Below are positions 21,790-33,526 of a DNA stretch of 64,000 nucleotides, piece after piece. Below the pieces are notes generated by a model. That model made no database searches. It was not told where the DNA came from and worked only from the letters and a program-made list of their open reading frames with translations. Both the position numbers and the translations under genes were made by a program. Position 1 is the first letter of the stretch. Each line of letters starts with the position of its first letter. The DNA comes from Larix kaempferi. Taxonomy: Eukaryota > Streptophyta > Pinopsida > Pinales > Pinaceae. The stretch is taken from positions 14,069,001 through 14,133,000 of the forward strand of contig BSBM01001138.1 of the NCBI GenBank assembly GCA_027924585.1, given 5' to 3'.

Positions 21790-24700
21790 GGATTTACTAC
21801 TCTAACAGAGATCCATCTTGACAATACTAGTTATAAATCTTGTAAATATTATATGGAATATTGTTGAGGAGTAAAGTTCTATATAGTGTCACATTGGAAA
21901 CATAAGCTTCCCCATGGATGCATTACAAATAACCAAATCAGATAATAAAAATGATGAAGCTTATGGATTCATCAATATGTCAATCTCTTGATATTAAAGT
22001 TTCATCCTCAATGGGTTAACATTCAATATGATGCTTTGAAAAAGATTGAATAGATGCTTGTTGAGAAAACTCATATCTAAGCCCATCGATTGAAAATCAA
22101 CTTATTTATTTAAATCCTTATAAATTTTAATGCAATAATTAAAATATCTTGATGTTCATGATTTTGTGAGTTTTAAATTTAGACTACAAAATTAAGAAAG
22201 ATGATGGCTAAACGGATTCTTATATTCTTTTTTAACTTGGAAATGCATTTAAATTTTTGTGTTTACTTTTCAGTCTACTAGATGGGATTTCCTTATATAA
22301 GGTACTACTTATATATTGTTTCCCTCTTTTGAAGCATTTTGTGATTGCCTAACTCAAAAACAAGATAAGGCCTTGCACCATGGAGAAATCAATGGTGTAC
22401 AACTAACTCTAATAAATCCTTTATGGAATAGAAACAAGACATTCAAGAAGTATCAACCTCAGAACGAAAAAATAAAAGGGGTCTCAAACCCATTCAAAAT
22501 TCTCCTAATCCAAATGTTGATAAAGGAGCTAAGTCTAAAGATGAGAATAATAGGAAACATTATAAATTTTGTGGGCAAGATGGTCATTTTGAGACACGGG
22601 GTTTCAAGAACATGGAATCCCTAGAAGCATCGATGAAGAAGAACTACATCCATTTGGATATTTTTTATCCTTCCTCTTCTTCATCTAATCCTTATTCCAA
22701 AAAGCATTGTCTTTCTATCTCTTGTTATTATTTCAAAGCAACTTCTTCTTATTTTAATCAATGGATTCTAGATTTAGTAGTGTCTTATCATATGTATAAA
22801 GATAAAGCCATATTTTACGTTCTTAATCAATATAATAAAATAAACATATTTCTAATGTAGGCATTTAGGCATTTTAGGTTTCAGAATAATTTGATTAGAT
22901 GATAATCATTGCAATGATGTGCCATGTCCCTAATATTTCATGAAACCATATTTCAGTGTATCAAATCATCCATTTTGGAAAAATAATGAATTTTTTGACT
23001 TACAAAGTTGTAGTTAAAGAATAAAATGCTCCTTGGTATAGGGACTACCTATGATATAGTAGGTTGTACAAATTTGACAACTTTAAGTGATTGTTGCTTC
23101 CTTCTATTTGTATGTCTCATAATGATGATGTGGGTAGACTTTGGCATGAGAGAGTTGGACACTTGAACTTCCTCTTAGTTTTTATAGAGATAGTTTTTGT
23201 TACATGTGTCATATTGACAAGTTACATCATTGAGACGATTTGGCAAATGTACCTCTTTTCACTCAATATTGACTCCTTTAAAACTTTTGCATTGTGATTT
23301 TAGATTTGTGTGGCTCACTTCCTTCTATTTATTTTTTAGGGCTTATGTATTTCTTAACCTTCATTGATGACTTCACCAAACACACTTGTTTTTATTTCCT
23401 AAAACTTTTAACAGTTATTTTTTTGACATGTTTTTGTTATCAAAGGCCTTTGTAGAAAAATGATTAGGGAATCAACTTTAGAAATAAATCCTAGATATTG
23501 GTGGAACCAATATTTCAGAAACAAATTTATAACTTATTGAACTTCATAGGGTATTCAAATGAAACACATTTCTTCTTATACACTATAGATAAATGGTGTT
23601 GTTGAGAGAAATAAGAAAACCTTAAAAAATGATCAACTACATTATAGATGGCAATGATTGTGGCCCTCATTTTTGGGTTGAAGTTATTATTTATGCAAAT
23701 TGCATAGTTAACCACACTCTCACTAAGGCTTTGTAAAACATAACACCAAGAGAAGCATGCAGTATAGTTAAACTCGATGTTAAATCAACTTTTGAGTGTT
23801 TGTTTGTGATGTTTAGGCATATCCTTGTTGAAAAGAGATAAGACTTGTAGCATAAAATTGAAGAAATAATTTTTTGTTGGTTAAAATGTGAAATATTATA
23901 AAAATATTGTACCTATTATTATTGAAGTCATTCTTATAAGCAGTGTTAAGTTTGATGAAGGTCTTTTAGCCTACACAACTTATTTGGTGCATTTTCCATC
24001 TACTAATGAGCTATCTTCTTCTACTTCTTTTATACTTTATTTTCTTCTTCTTATCCTATTGCTTCAATTTTGGATCATTCTTCTACTTCAAAATATGAAA
24101 ATGAGGATGAAAATACAACTCTTATCCACCTCCTTCTCTTGATGACTTTTTCTAAACTTGAACTTACACTAGCTCCATAACTTCCTTGATGAGCCTCCAC
24201 AACTAGGGAAGCAACTTGTCCATTTTTCAGTGATCCTTCTCATCAACGCAAGACATGTTCTTATTTTTTGTGCATAGCCTCTTCTCTTTTCGCTCAAGTT
24301 CTAGAGACTCAGAATCTATAAACATTAGAGAAACATATGGACAACCTAAATGGGAAGTTGTGATGAATGTAGAGTTTTGTTCCTTATTGGTTAATGATAC
24401 TTGGGATTTAGTGCTATTTATCCAAGGAATAAAATATGTAATATGTAAATGGATTTATAGAATTCAACATGCAATAGATGCATGGTAGCATTGAATGACA
24501 CAAGGCCCAATTAATGTTCAATGATTTTCCACATGTAGAAGAGATTGAGTGTGTTGAAACCTTTTTCATTGTTGGAAAGATAAACTCCATTCACCTAGAT
24601 ATTACTATTGCAACTTCATACAGATGGGAATTCCTTCAAATGGACATATAACAACATGATTCTAGGTTACTATTTTGTGACAACATGAATGTGAGTTCGA

Positions 24701-25600
24701 TGTTAGGAGAATTCAAACATTCATGAAACATTTATAAAAAATAAGTGAAGCACTACTCCAAACTATGTACTTGTGCATTGTAAAACAAATGTCAAAATTG
24801 AATAGTTAACAACATGAGCAAGTTGGAATCACTTGACAATGCTACTTTGAATATTTTGTCAAAATAGGAAAAATCGAATCGAGATTCATGTTTTTACCTA
24901 ATTTATTGTTTTGCATGGGGATTTGCATAAATAGGTTTACATGAAACAAAGTCTTAGGTTTGTTCAAGGTTACTCCAAACTAGTCAGTTGATTTAAGAAA
25001 TTCCACTACAACCCCAAACAAGTTCCTTGAGCTTGGTATTAAAAAATGGATCTACTTCTACATGATCGAGATTTTCTAAATTCCATTGTGACCCTAATGT
25101 CTATCCCAACTTCAAGAGTAGCTGACAAAATTTTCATATATGTAATTTTTGTTAATGACCTTATACTTACTAGTTTTTAGTGACAACATTCAATCATCAT
25201 ACCATGTATTAGTTAAAGTTTCATTCAACTTGATTAACATCTTGCAACATTAGTGCAAAATAATATTGAGCTACACTTGCATTTCATTTTTGAGATTGAG
25301 TCCTTGAAGTGCTTAATAGTTTGATAGATATCAATTTGCTGGCATTTATAAAATCCCTTAACAAAAGCCACATTCTTAAAGCTTCGGTCTATGTTAGGAG
25401 TTTAGGAAATTGTCATTAAAGGAGAATAGGCTTTAATGCCTCATTTATTCTCATTATGCCACTTTTGTAAATTCTTCAATCATATCTGAAGTTGTTCTTA
25501 AAAGGGGATGTTATGGTATTTTGATAGTAAGATTTGGTTTAAGCGCAATTTGGTCTAAGGTACTTCTAGGAATAATGTGATTTTAGTTCACTTTTTTACT
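21790..25600 (+). mobile_element. Highly degraded Ty1/copia relict
   Basis: Plus-strand fragments in copia order with many stops. Gag: L-D-N-T-x-Y-K-S near 21816-21840, a K-L-P-H block near 21905-21920, and F-P-S-F-E-A-F-C-D-C-L-T near 22316-22355. A zinc knuckle near 22563-22608 has lost two Cys. The protease region near 22763-22795 reads W-I-L-D-L-V-V-S-Y-H-M (usual D-S-G-A-S). Integrase: L-W-H-E-R-V-G-H near 23139-23162 and F-I-D-D-F near 23362-23376. RT: N-D-T-W-D-L-V near 24393-24415, C-K-W-I-Y-R near 24446-24463, and Y-V-x-x-x-x-N-D-L-I-L-T near 25139-25175. LTRs were not found; ends are approximate. Confidence 0.75.
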
Positions 25601-26290
25601 TGATTAATTAGGTAGTCACAGTCATCAAATGGTTGAAAATATCCATTATATTTACAATGCTCAATATGTGGCTTAACACTTGAATGGTCCATGATCTCAA
25701 ATTAAAGAAAATGGAGGATAATTTGTTGATAATCAATGTGAGAGATATTCATTTTTTTCCAAGGAATAACCTCGTGGAAAAGACTATGAGTACTTACCCA
25801 TGATTTATGGATGGTAAATGGGGCAAAGTTTTGGCCCTAATTATGGAGCCTAATCTCGAGGGGATCAAGAGAGTCAAACATGTGACTTCCCCAGTTTCGG
25901 GGGAAATATCTCATGTTTGGCTCATGACTTCTTGAGCTAACCCTTGGGGATATGGAGATATATTCATGTAAAATAAAAAAATGTTTCACTAATAAGTTTC
26001 CCTCAATGCCATGCACTATTTTCCATATTTAAGGGTTTTAAAAAACAAACACTAGTGCCACTATACTTGATCTATGATGTGAGTGAACATCTTAAATGTG
26101 TTCGACACTATGTGATTGTACTTTTTTTAAGCTAAAGTTTGTGTTCCAATATTTGATTGTGCTTAGAATCTGTTTGGTATTCTTTCTTTCATGTTAAGTC
26201 ACTAAATATACCAAAACATTAGTTGCGTAATTGAACATAGTCTCATTGTAGTGGCAAACATGAAGCAGTGCATTTGAAATGAGGAGTCTA
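25601..26290. other. Intergenic, nothing recognised
   Basis: AT-rich, no open frame worth reporting and no repeat partner noticed inside the window. It is the left flank of Copia-2. Confidence 0.5.
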
Positions 26291-26295
26291 TTCCT
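26291..26295. repeat. Target-site duplication TTCCT, left copy of Copia-2
   Basis: Identical to 33522-33526. The pair fixes both ends of Copia-2 despite the mutated first dinucleotide of its 5' LTR. Confidence 0.88.
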
Positions 26296-26984
26296 TTTTG
26301 ATGTATATGTAATTTAGGAATGTATTTCATATATGTATATTGTACTCCTATAGAGATGGTATTATTCCTCTATACGGAAGTGTTTGTATTCCTATAAAGA
26401 TGTTATTATTCCTCTATACGGAAGTGTCGTCATTTATATTGTAAGTGTCGTAACTTATACTTGATGGGTTATTAGACCACCTTGTTGGGGTCGGCCCTGT
26501 ATAAGTCATGTGGGTCGAAGGGTTATTAGACCACCCTATTGGGGGTCGGTCATGTGGATCAAAGGGTTATTAGACCACCCTATTGGGTGTCGTCCCAGTC
26601 AACATTATGTTATGTAGTTAAGTTAAGGCCGACCTAGTAAAGGTTATTAGGCAAATCAAGTCAAGTATAAATAGAGTGCAAGAGGCACTCTATTTCATCA
26701 TTCTATTCTCACACACACTCTTTGGAGAGTGGTGCACTTGTGGAGGAGGAGAAGCTGCTGCTAGGAGATGTCTATATCTTATGCTTGGGTTGTATCATTG
26801 CTCTATCTATCTCTGAGGAAGTTATTGGGGTTTTTCACCTTTATGGTTTTCCCCAAGTAAACTCTGTGTCTCTTGTGTGCTTGCATTATTGTGTCCATGA
26901 TTGATATGCTGTAGATATGTTGTACATGTTGTTATATTAGTTAAGATCTTAGATCAGTTTGAAGTAAATTCTGAAAAATTAACA
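26296..26984 (+). repeat. 5' LTR of Copia-2 (689 bp)
   Basis: Same length as the 3' LTR, with roughly 30 or more substitutions seen by eye, so the insertion is not recent. U3 has three copies of a GGTTATTAGACCACC-containing unit near 26464-26585. A TATAAATA box at 26666-26673 is followed by a GAGTGC-rich start region. It ends AACA directly before the PBS. Confidence 0.93.
26666..26673 (+). promoter_or_regulatory. TATA box of the Copia-2 5' LTR
   Basis: TATAAATA, conserved in the 3' LTR at 33203-33210. It lies about 320 bases before the LTR end, consistent with a U3/R promoter. Confidence 0.75.
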
Positions 26985-26996
26985 TGGTATCAGAGA
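26985..26996 (+). other. Primer-binding site of Copia-2
   Basis: TGGTATCAGAGA, one base off the tRNA-Met PBS, directly after the LTR. Confidence 0.9.
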
Positions 26997-29140
26997 TAGC
27001 CTGAAAGAAGGCATGGTATGGCATGTATGACATTTGTTGCACTTACGATGCTAGGGATTGATATAGCAAAAACCAGTCATCGTAGCACTTTCTCTATAAA
27101 TAAATTTCAGCGAGGTTTTAGAGTCTGAAAATAGTAAAGGGAGAAGCTGAGATCCCCATGTACCTTGTATCCAAAGGAAAACCTCTAATTCGTTGTACTT
27201 TGTCATTTATCATATGTACAATATAGGGTTTATGCCTCTTCCAGATCTCAGTCATAAACAGGTGACCTTGGAAAAAAGGTCATAACTTGGGATAGGAAGC
27301 TCCAAATGAAATTTGGTAAAAAGTGATAGGTAGTGCACAGACTTTACTTTCTCAAGTAAGTTTTTCAGAGGCCTAATCTGAACTAGTGACATGTGGCACG
27401 CCATAAAAGTTTGCTCTCCTGTTTTATCCCATAAACAGGTCATGTTACGACACTTGGAATAACTCTCTCTTAGAGAATCCATTTGAGGTCAGACCTATGG
27501 GGTTGGAAAGATGATAGTTTGGGATATCATAGGAAAAATTTTTAGACCCTGTGGATTGAAAAGTTTGGAGTTACATCAGAAACAATCAGGTACATATTTC
27601 TGTCAAAACATAATTATTTTTTAGCACCTTCATTCATGGCTTCCAGAATTTAGGGTTTCGAAGAAAGTTGGAATTTTTGTAATCGGAGACTATGGCTAAA
27701 TGATACTCATCAAAATCGAAATTTAGAGACCAAGATCATAATTTTTGGTTGGGCAGAAGGCCGGGCTTGATCAGACCCTAGTTCGGGACTTTGATCTGAA
27801 AAGTGGAAAATTAGGGCTTCTGCAAAAATGGGAATTTTTTAAATCTGTGACCATGGCTGGAAGCTCCTCCGAAAAATAGAAGCTTAGAGCTTTGGATAGA
27901 ACCTTTTGATTGGAAAGAAGGGTGGGATTTATCAAACCCTAGTTCGAGGTCATGTCCAGTGAATCTGAAAGTTTCAAAGGCAAATTTGAGGGGTGAAACT
28001 TTGCAGTTTTCAAATTATGAGTATACTAGCTTGATCAGCTCATCAAGGCACATATTTCTATCCTTTCGGAAGTTTGAAATTCAAAGTTTGAATTTTTTGG
28101 GTTTCTCTAACAAACCCTAATCTAGCTCCAGATCCAGTTCCTGCAAATCAAGTGGATTGGGTTAATCCTAGAAGAGAATGGATTGGCCACCTGCAGAAGT
28201 GAAGAAGTTCCTGTTTCAGAGGGAGATGAGGCTAAGGCCTTACATAAGAATATTACAAGCAATCTCGATAGGTATGAATCATCCAGGTATGTTTCGAGAT
28301 TTGTTCATGATTAAGTTTATGGTGTGTTTGTCTTCATGTTATTACGGTTAGTACAATCTTGATTAAATTTAGACTTGTCATATCATCTTAATAAAATTAT
28401 GAATGTATTCATTGATTAGGGTATTGACACTTATGATTGTACTAATGCATTATGGTGTTGTATGAGGTTTATGTTGTCCGCTAACATGAAAGGTACACCA
28501 TGAAAGACAAATCATGTTCTAGTTCAAGAACATATGATCATGATGACATGAGGACAAAGATTCATCCATTTTCATGAATCACTTAGAAGATCTATTTGTG
28601 GGGTATGTATAACTTAGTTCTATAATGGTTAACCTATGAGATATGTAGGTTACTAGCACAAGTCATTGAAGAGAACATGAAGACATCATGTAGGTATGTT
28701 AGACACAACTAGCTAACATACCAATCCAGGTATGTTTTTCCTATATCAAGTCAGAATCCCACCTTGTGTTAGGATCCCTTATATAAGTATACTTGGTATG
28801 ATTGGTTATGTTTATTCATAAAGTTAGAAATGTAAGTAATCAAGGGTTTATGCATTTTATGTCTCTTATCTTGATTGATGATTTAATTAACCAGAAGAGT
28901 CCTATGATCAAATAATAATATGCATGAGTAAAAGAAGACTTCCCTGAAACCTTGAATACTAATGTTTATTATCTGTGTTTGAAATGATCATGACTATACA
29001 TGTTTAAGATTATTGTTTTTTGATAGTATTAAGATTATACTAATGAATGTGTGATTATGTATGAGACCTCAAGGATAACACAATGATGATACTAATAACC
29101 ATGCATAGTGATGGATATAAGTTCAAGGACAGGTAATCCA
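26997..29140 (+). other. Copia-2 leader and gag-position region, no protein recognised
   Basis: The stretch where gag should lie has no long frame and no zinc knuckle. It contains phrases repeated at a distance, such as AACCCTAGTTCG (near 27774 and 27932) and CATAAACAGG (near 27253 and 27431). It may be replaced or filler sequence, as in non-autonomous LTR elements. Confidence 0.5.
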
Positions 29141-29141
29141 G

Positions 29142-29370
29142 GAAGCAAAGATCAAGAGGGAGCACACTCCAGTTGTTCCTCCAAGGAAGCAAAGATCAAG
29201 AGGGAGCACACTCCAGTTGTTCCTGCAAGGAAGCAAAGATCAAGAGGGAGCACACTCCAGTTGTTCCTGCAAGGAAGAAAAGATCAAGAGGGAGCACACT
29301 CCAGTTGTTCCTGTAAGGAAGCAAAGATCAAGAAGGAGCACACTTCAGTAGTTTCTGCAAGGATGCATAT
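29142..29370 (+). repeat. Tandem array, about 44-bp unit, five copies
   Basis: The unit contains GCAAAGATCAAGAGGGAGCA followed by a CCAGTTGTTCCTGCAAGG-like half, nearly identical in the first four copies. Because 44 is not a multiple of 3, the open frame through it (29108-29386) reads a different frame in each unit, so that frame is not a real protein. The array sits directly before the integrase scrap of Copia-2. Confidence 0.9.
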
Positions 29371-29379
29371 ATTCAGAGG

Positions 29380-29435
29380 GAGTTGACCACTTCTCACAAT
29401 CCACATCAGAATGGAGTTGTAGAAAATAAGCAAAG
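29380..29435 (+). pseudogene. Copia-2 integrase scrap
   Basis: Reads T-T-S-H-N-P-H-Q-N-G-V-V-E-N-K, the block around the catalytic Glu of copia integrases (usual T-x-x-x-x-P-x-Q-N-G-V-x-E-R-K-N). Nothing else of the integrase was found, so most of the domain has been deleted or replaced by the 44-bp array. Confidence 0.7.
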
Positions 29436-29899
29436 ACTAAGAGGGAGTCAACCCAACAAAAAAACAAAGATAAGTATTTGAATTATCATTCCTTGCATAT
29501 TTTATTGTTTAAATAATAATGTTCAATAATGTATATACTCATGTTCCTAGAATTAGGTTGTGTATTATGCATATTAGAATAGTTGCATTGATGAACAGTA
29601 CACTACTAATACACATGTGTAAGTGGCCTATGGCACTATACACCATTCCATTGCTACTTATCTAGAATGAAACCTCTTTGCTGACATGTTGGGAGTTGTG
29701 CACACTCTTAACAATGTTCTGGTAGAGATTGGAAGGCATCTAGAAAGTTACGGGAGATGGATAAATGTTGTATTGAAGCATTGGCTAAGATAATTGCATG
29801 ACTGTATGCCATATTTCTTTATGTGTAAGAATTTGTTCTGAAAACTATGAGATGTCTTCTAATCATGCAATTTAACTTGTTGTGTAGGAAAGATCGTAT

Positions 29900-31390
29900 A
29901 CCATCACCTACAAAAGAAGGACTACAACATTTGTTCAGCGACAAAGTTATCTATTGAAAATTTTGAAGATATTGAAGTTCCCAGGATATGGGAAGAATGC
30001 CATGATCGAGGAGTACCATTTGATCATGAAGATGTTTGGGATGCAATCCCAAGACCTGAAGGGGAGTCTGTAGTGACTTCCAAGAGGATCTACAAGATCA
30101 AGCATGCTACAGGTGGTAGCATAGAGACTTTTTGCTCCTGTAGCTAGATACACTTCCATTAGATCCGTACTTGCTCTGGCTGCAGTGATGAAATGGAAGA
30201 TACACCAGATGGATTTCAAGACAGCTTTCTTGAATGGTGTAGTTGAAGAAGAAGTGTATGTGAAGCAGCCACTTGGTTCTGAGACACATGACAGGGAGTC
30301 ATATACGTGCAGAACTTGGTATGGTAGGATAGATAGCTTTCTATCCAGTTTGGGATTTACCAAGAGTAAAGCGGATTCCAACCTTTACTAAAAGGTTGAG
30401 GAAGTCAATCTAGTGATACTACTTTTGTATATGGATGGCCTGTTTATAATAGGTGAAGATTGATTGATTGCCAACATGCTGCGGAAGCTTGCTACCGAGT
30501 TCGAGTTGAAGGACTTGGGGATGATGCACTATTTTCTAGGTATGGAGGTGTGGCAGAGTGCAGATGGGATATTCCTTGGACAAGGGAAGTACACAGTAGA
30601 TATCCTAAAGAGGTTCAGGATGATGGATTGCAAGGCCATGGCCACACCTGTGGAATCGAGCCTGAAGCTTTTGTGTGATGCTTCATCTGAGCCAGTTGAT
30701 GTCTCTATGTATCGTTAGATGATTGGGTCCTTGATGTACCTGATGAACACGAGACCAGATGTTTGCTTTGCGGTGAACACATTGAGCCAGTTCCTGACAG
30801 ATCCGAGGAGTGTTCACCTGATTGCTGTAAAGCATATTTTAAGGTACCTGAAGGGTACAGTTGATTATGGGCTCAAGTATGAAGCGAATCAAAAGTTTAA
30901 CCTGCAGGGTTATGTTGATTCAGATTGGGAAGGCAGTGCTACATATAGGAAGAGAACATCTGGGTGCTGCTTCAGTATGGGATCAGGTGTGATCTCTTGG
31001 TTTAGCAGGAAGTAGTCCTGCGTAGCACTAAGTACAGCCGAGGCAGATAATGTTGCAGCATGTTCGGCTAGTTGTGATGCAGTATGGCTTCGGAAGCTAC
31101 TGTCTGGGTTATTTGATCTCCCACTGGAGGCTACTGGTATCTTTTGTGACAACTAGAGTTGTGTGAAGCTGTCTGAGAACCCGATGTTCCACGACAGGTT
31201 GAAACACATAGAGATCAAATATCACTATATCAGGGATATGGTGCAGAAAGGAGCAGTGAAGCTTCTGTATGTTGCGACGGATGAGCAGATTGCAGATGTA
31301 CTGACAAATCCATTAGCTAGAGTGAAGTTCAAATACTTCAAGGAGAGGCTTGGTGTTATTCAAATCGATCACACTTCGAGGAAGAAGTGA
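29900..31390 (+). pseudogene. Copia-2 reverse transcriptase and RNase H
   Basis: RT: Q-M-D-F-K-T-A-F-L-N-G near 30208-30240 (first Asp present). The K-K-A-L-Y-G-L-K-Q block is missing, between a T-C-R-T piece and W-Y-G-R-I-D-S-F near 30316-30340. The catalytic site near 30425-30445 reads Y-M-D-G instead of Y-V-D-D. The M-H-Y-F-L-G-M-E-V-W block lies at 30524-30553. RNase H follows with M-I-G-S-L-M-Y-L near 30719, Y-V-D-S-D-W near 30910-30927, A-L-S-T-A-E-A-D near 31027-31050, C-D-N followed by a TAG near 31150, and A-D-V-L-T near 31295-31310. In-frame stops lie at 30716-30718, 31013 and 31153. Frame shifts and the Y-M-D-G site mean no active RT. Confidence 0.9.
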
Positions 31391-32832
31391 TGGATACATT
31401 TGCTGAAGCCATTCCAAGCATTTTGGAAGGAGAATCCTTCACATGGCTATGGATGTAAGCGCTGGATGATGAGCATCAGGATGATGCTCCAGTTACTGCT
31501 CTGTATGCATCATGTTGGATGTTGGATATGATCAGTTGGATCATTTATATGTATGTATGTACGCATCATGTTGGATGCTGGATATGATCAGTTGGATCAT
31601 TTATATGTATGTATGTACGCATCATGTTGATGCTAGATATGATAAGGTAGATCATGTATTTGTACATGTATCAGGTGGATACTTGTATGATCAGTGTGAT
31701 CATGTACTTATGTATCAGGTGGATACTTGTATGATCAATGTGATCATGTACTTATGTATGTATTAGGTGGATGCATTATGTATATCAGATGGATGCATTG
31801 TATGATCAGGTAGATACTGTGTATGCATCAGATGGATATATTGTTTGATCAAGGTGATCATAGATGACGAGCTTCAGGATTTTTCTCCAAATGATATGCA
31901 TCAGGATGATGCTATGATGATCAGGATGATCACATATGACGAGCTTCAGGATGTCGCTCCAGATGATACGCATCAGGTTGATGCTATGATGATGATCAGG
32001 TTTATCATGTGATGATGTACATCAGGATGATGTATGGTGAGTATCGGTTTGATACTCTGTGGCTGTGGATAGGTTGTGCAGGTAGCATAGAAAAGATCCT
32101 GGGAGATCCTATAGTCTGCGCTAGGATGCTCTTTCGAGGTTTTGCTACAAGTAGCATAGAAAAGATCCTTTAAAAACTGGATAGGTAGAGCAGTGTGCTC
32201 ATAACATCCTGGGTTGCTCTATCGAGATCCTATAGTCTGCGCTAGGATGCTCTGAGTAGGTTTTTCTACAGTTTCGCATAGAAAAGATCCTTTAAAAATC
32301 GGACAGGTAGAGCAGTGTGCTCGTAACATCCTAGGTTTCTCTATCAAGATCCTATAGTCTGTGCTAGGATGCTCTGAGTAGGTTTTGCGAAAGTTCACAT
32401 AGAAAAGATCCTTTAAAATCCGGACAGGTAGAGCAGTGTGCTCGTAACATCCTGGGATGCTCTATCGAGATCTAGACAGGTAGAGCGGTGTGCTCGTAAC
32501 ATCCTGGGATGCTCTAAGTAGGTTTTGTGAAGGTCAACATGTAAAAGAACCTATAGGCTGCGCTAGGTTTTGTTCACGCACGTAATCAGTCCTGGGATCC
32601 ACAGTATGGCCATTGATGATGAAGACTTGCAGGTGGTGGGCCTACATCCAGTATGAAAAAGGACTGGCTCTGTAGAACTTCCTATGATGAGTAGATTCAG
32701 AGATTGATTAAGATAGCAGCAGCAGTGACGATGACAATGACTCGATGACGATTATCCAGTGATGATGATCCAGAGAAGAAGACTTGTGCTAGAAGACTTG
32801 TGTCAAGAAATACCTTCCTAGTTAAGAGGGAG
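31391..32832 (+). repeat. Copia-2 3' untranslated region made of tandem repeats
   Basis: Two kinds of array. 31505-31840 has 30-70-bp units built on GATCA with TTGGATCATTTATATG and GTATGTATGTACGCATCATG. 32085-32560 has about four copies of a roughly 110-130-bp unit containing CATAGAAAAGATCC, GGTAGAGCAGTGTGCTCGTA and CATCCTGGG. No protein is encoded; the frame 31512-31766 is only the repeat read through. The purine tract AAGAGGGAG ends at 32832. Confidence 0.85.
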
Positions 32833-33521
32833 TGTTGATGTATATGTAACTTCGGAATGTATTTCATATATGTATATTGTACTCCTATAGAGATGGTATT
32901 ATTCCTCTATACGAAAGTGTTTGTATTTCAATAGAGATGTTATTATTCCTCTATATGGAAGTGTCGTCATTTATATTGTAAGTGTCGTAACTTATACTTG
33001 ATGGGTTATTAGACCACCTTGTTGGGGTCAGCCCTGTATAAGTCATGTGGGTCGAAGGGTTATTAGACCACCCTATTGGGGGTTGGCCATGTGGGTCAAA
33101 GGGTTATTAGACCACCCTATTGGGTGTCGACCTAGTCATCATTATGTTATGTGGTTAAGTTAAGGTCGACCTAGTAAAGGTTATTAGGCAAGTCAAGTCA
33201 AGTATAAATAGAGTGCGGGGGGCACTCTATTTCATCATTCTATTCTCACACACACTCTTTGGAGAGTGGCACACTTGTAGAGGAGGAGAAGCTACTGCTA
33301 GGAGATGTCTATCTCTTATGCTTGGGTTGTATCATTGCTCTATCTATCTCTGAGGAAGTTATTGGGGTTTTTCACCTTTATGATTTTCCCCAAGTAAACT
33401 CTGTGTCTCTTGTGTGCTTGCATTATTGTGTCCATGATTGATATGATGTAGATATGTTGTACATGTTGTTCTCTCGGTTAAGATCCTAGATCAGATTGAA
33501 GTAAATTCTGAAAAATTAACA
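32833..33521 (+). repeat. 3' LTR of Copia-2 (689 bp)
   Basis: Starts TGTTGATG, ends TTAACA, with the same internal triplicated U3 unit and a TATAAATA box (33203-33210). The TSD TTCCT follows at 33522-33526. Confidence 0.93.
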
Positions 33522-33526
33522 TTCCT
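33522..33526. repeat. Target-site duplication TTCCT, right copy of Copia-2
   Basis: Exact copy of 26291-26295. Confidence 0.88.

Larger units (their letters stand above)
26296..33521 (+). mobile_element. Complete but coding-poor Ty1/copia retrotransposon (Copia-2)
   Basis: LTRs of 689 bp each at 26296-26984 and 32833-33521. TSD TTCCT at 26291-26295 and 33522-33526. PBS at 26985, purine tract AAGAGGGAG before the 3' LTR. The 3' LTR starts TGTTGATG; the 5' LTR start has mutated to TTTTGATG. No gag was recognised. An integrase scrap remains near 29380, and RT plus RNase H lie at 30100-31390, with lost key residues. The 5' leader (27000-28150) and the 1.4 kb after RNase H are non-coding and rich in tandem repeats. 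It inserted between old sequence at 26290 and 33527. Confidence 0.95.

Noticed and set aside
26722-26904. 60-codon frame present in both LTRs (also 33259-33441)
   Set aside because: It lies in the R/U5 part of the Copia-2 LTR and is simply repeated with it. Conserved copies are due to LTR duplication, with no sign of selection.
29142-29370. CRISPR-like array
   Set aside because: Units are contiguous with no spacers, inside a plant retrotransposon.
29108-29386. 92-codon plus-strand frame with repetitive Lys/Glu/Ser content
   Set aside because: It is the 44-bp array read in changing frames; the unit is not a multiple of three, and no copy has a conserved translation.
31512-31766. 84-codon frame, Cys/Tyr/Met-rich
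   Set aside because: Translation of the GATCA-based tandem array in the 3' untranslated part of Copia-2.
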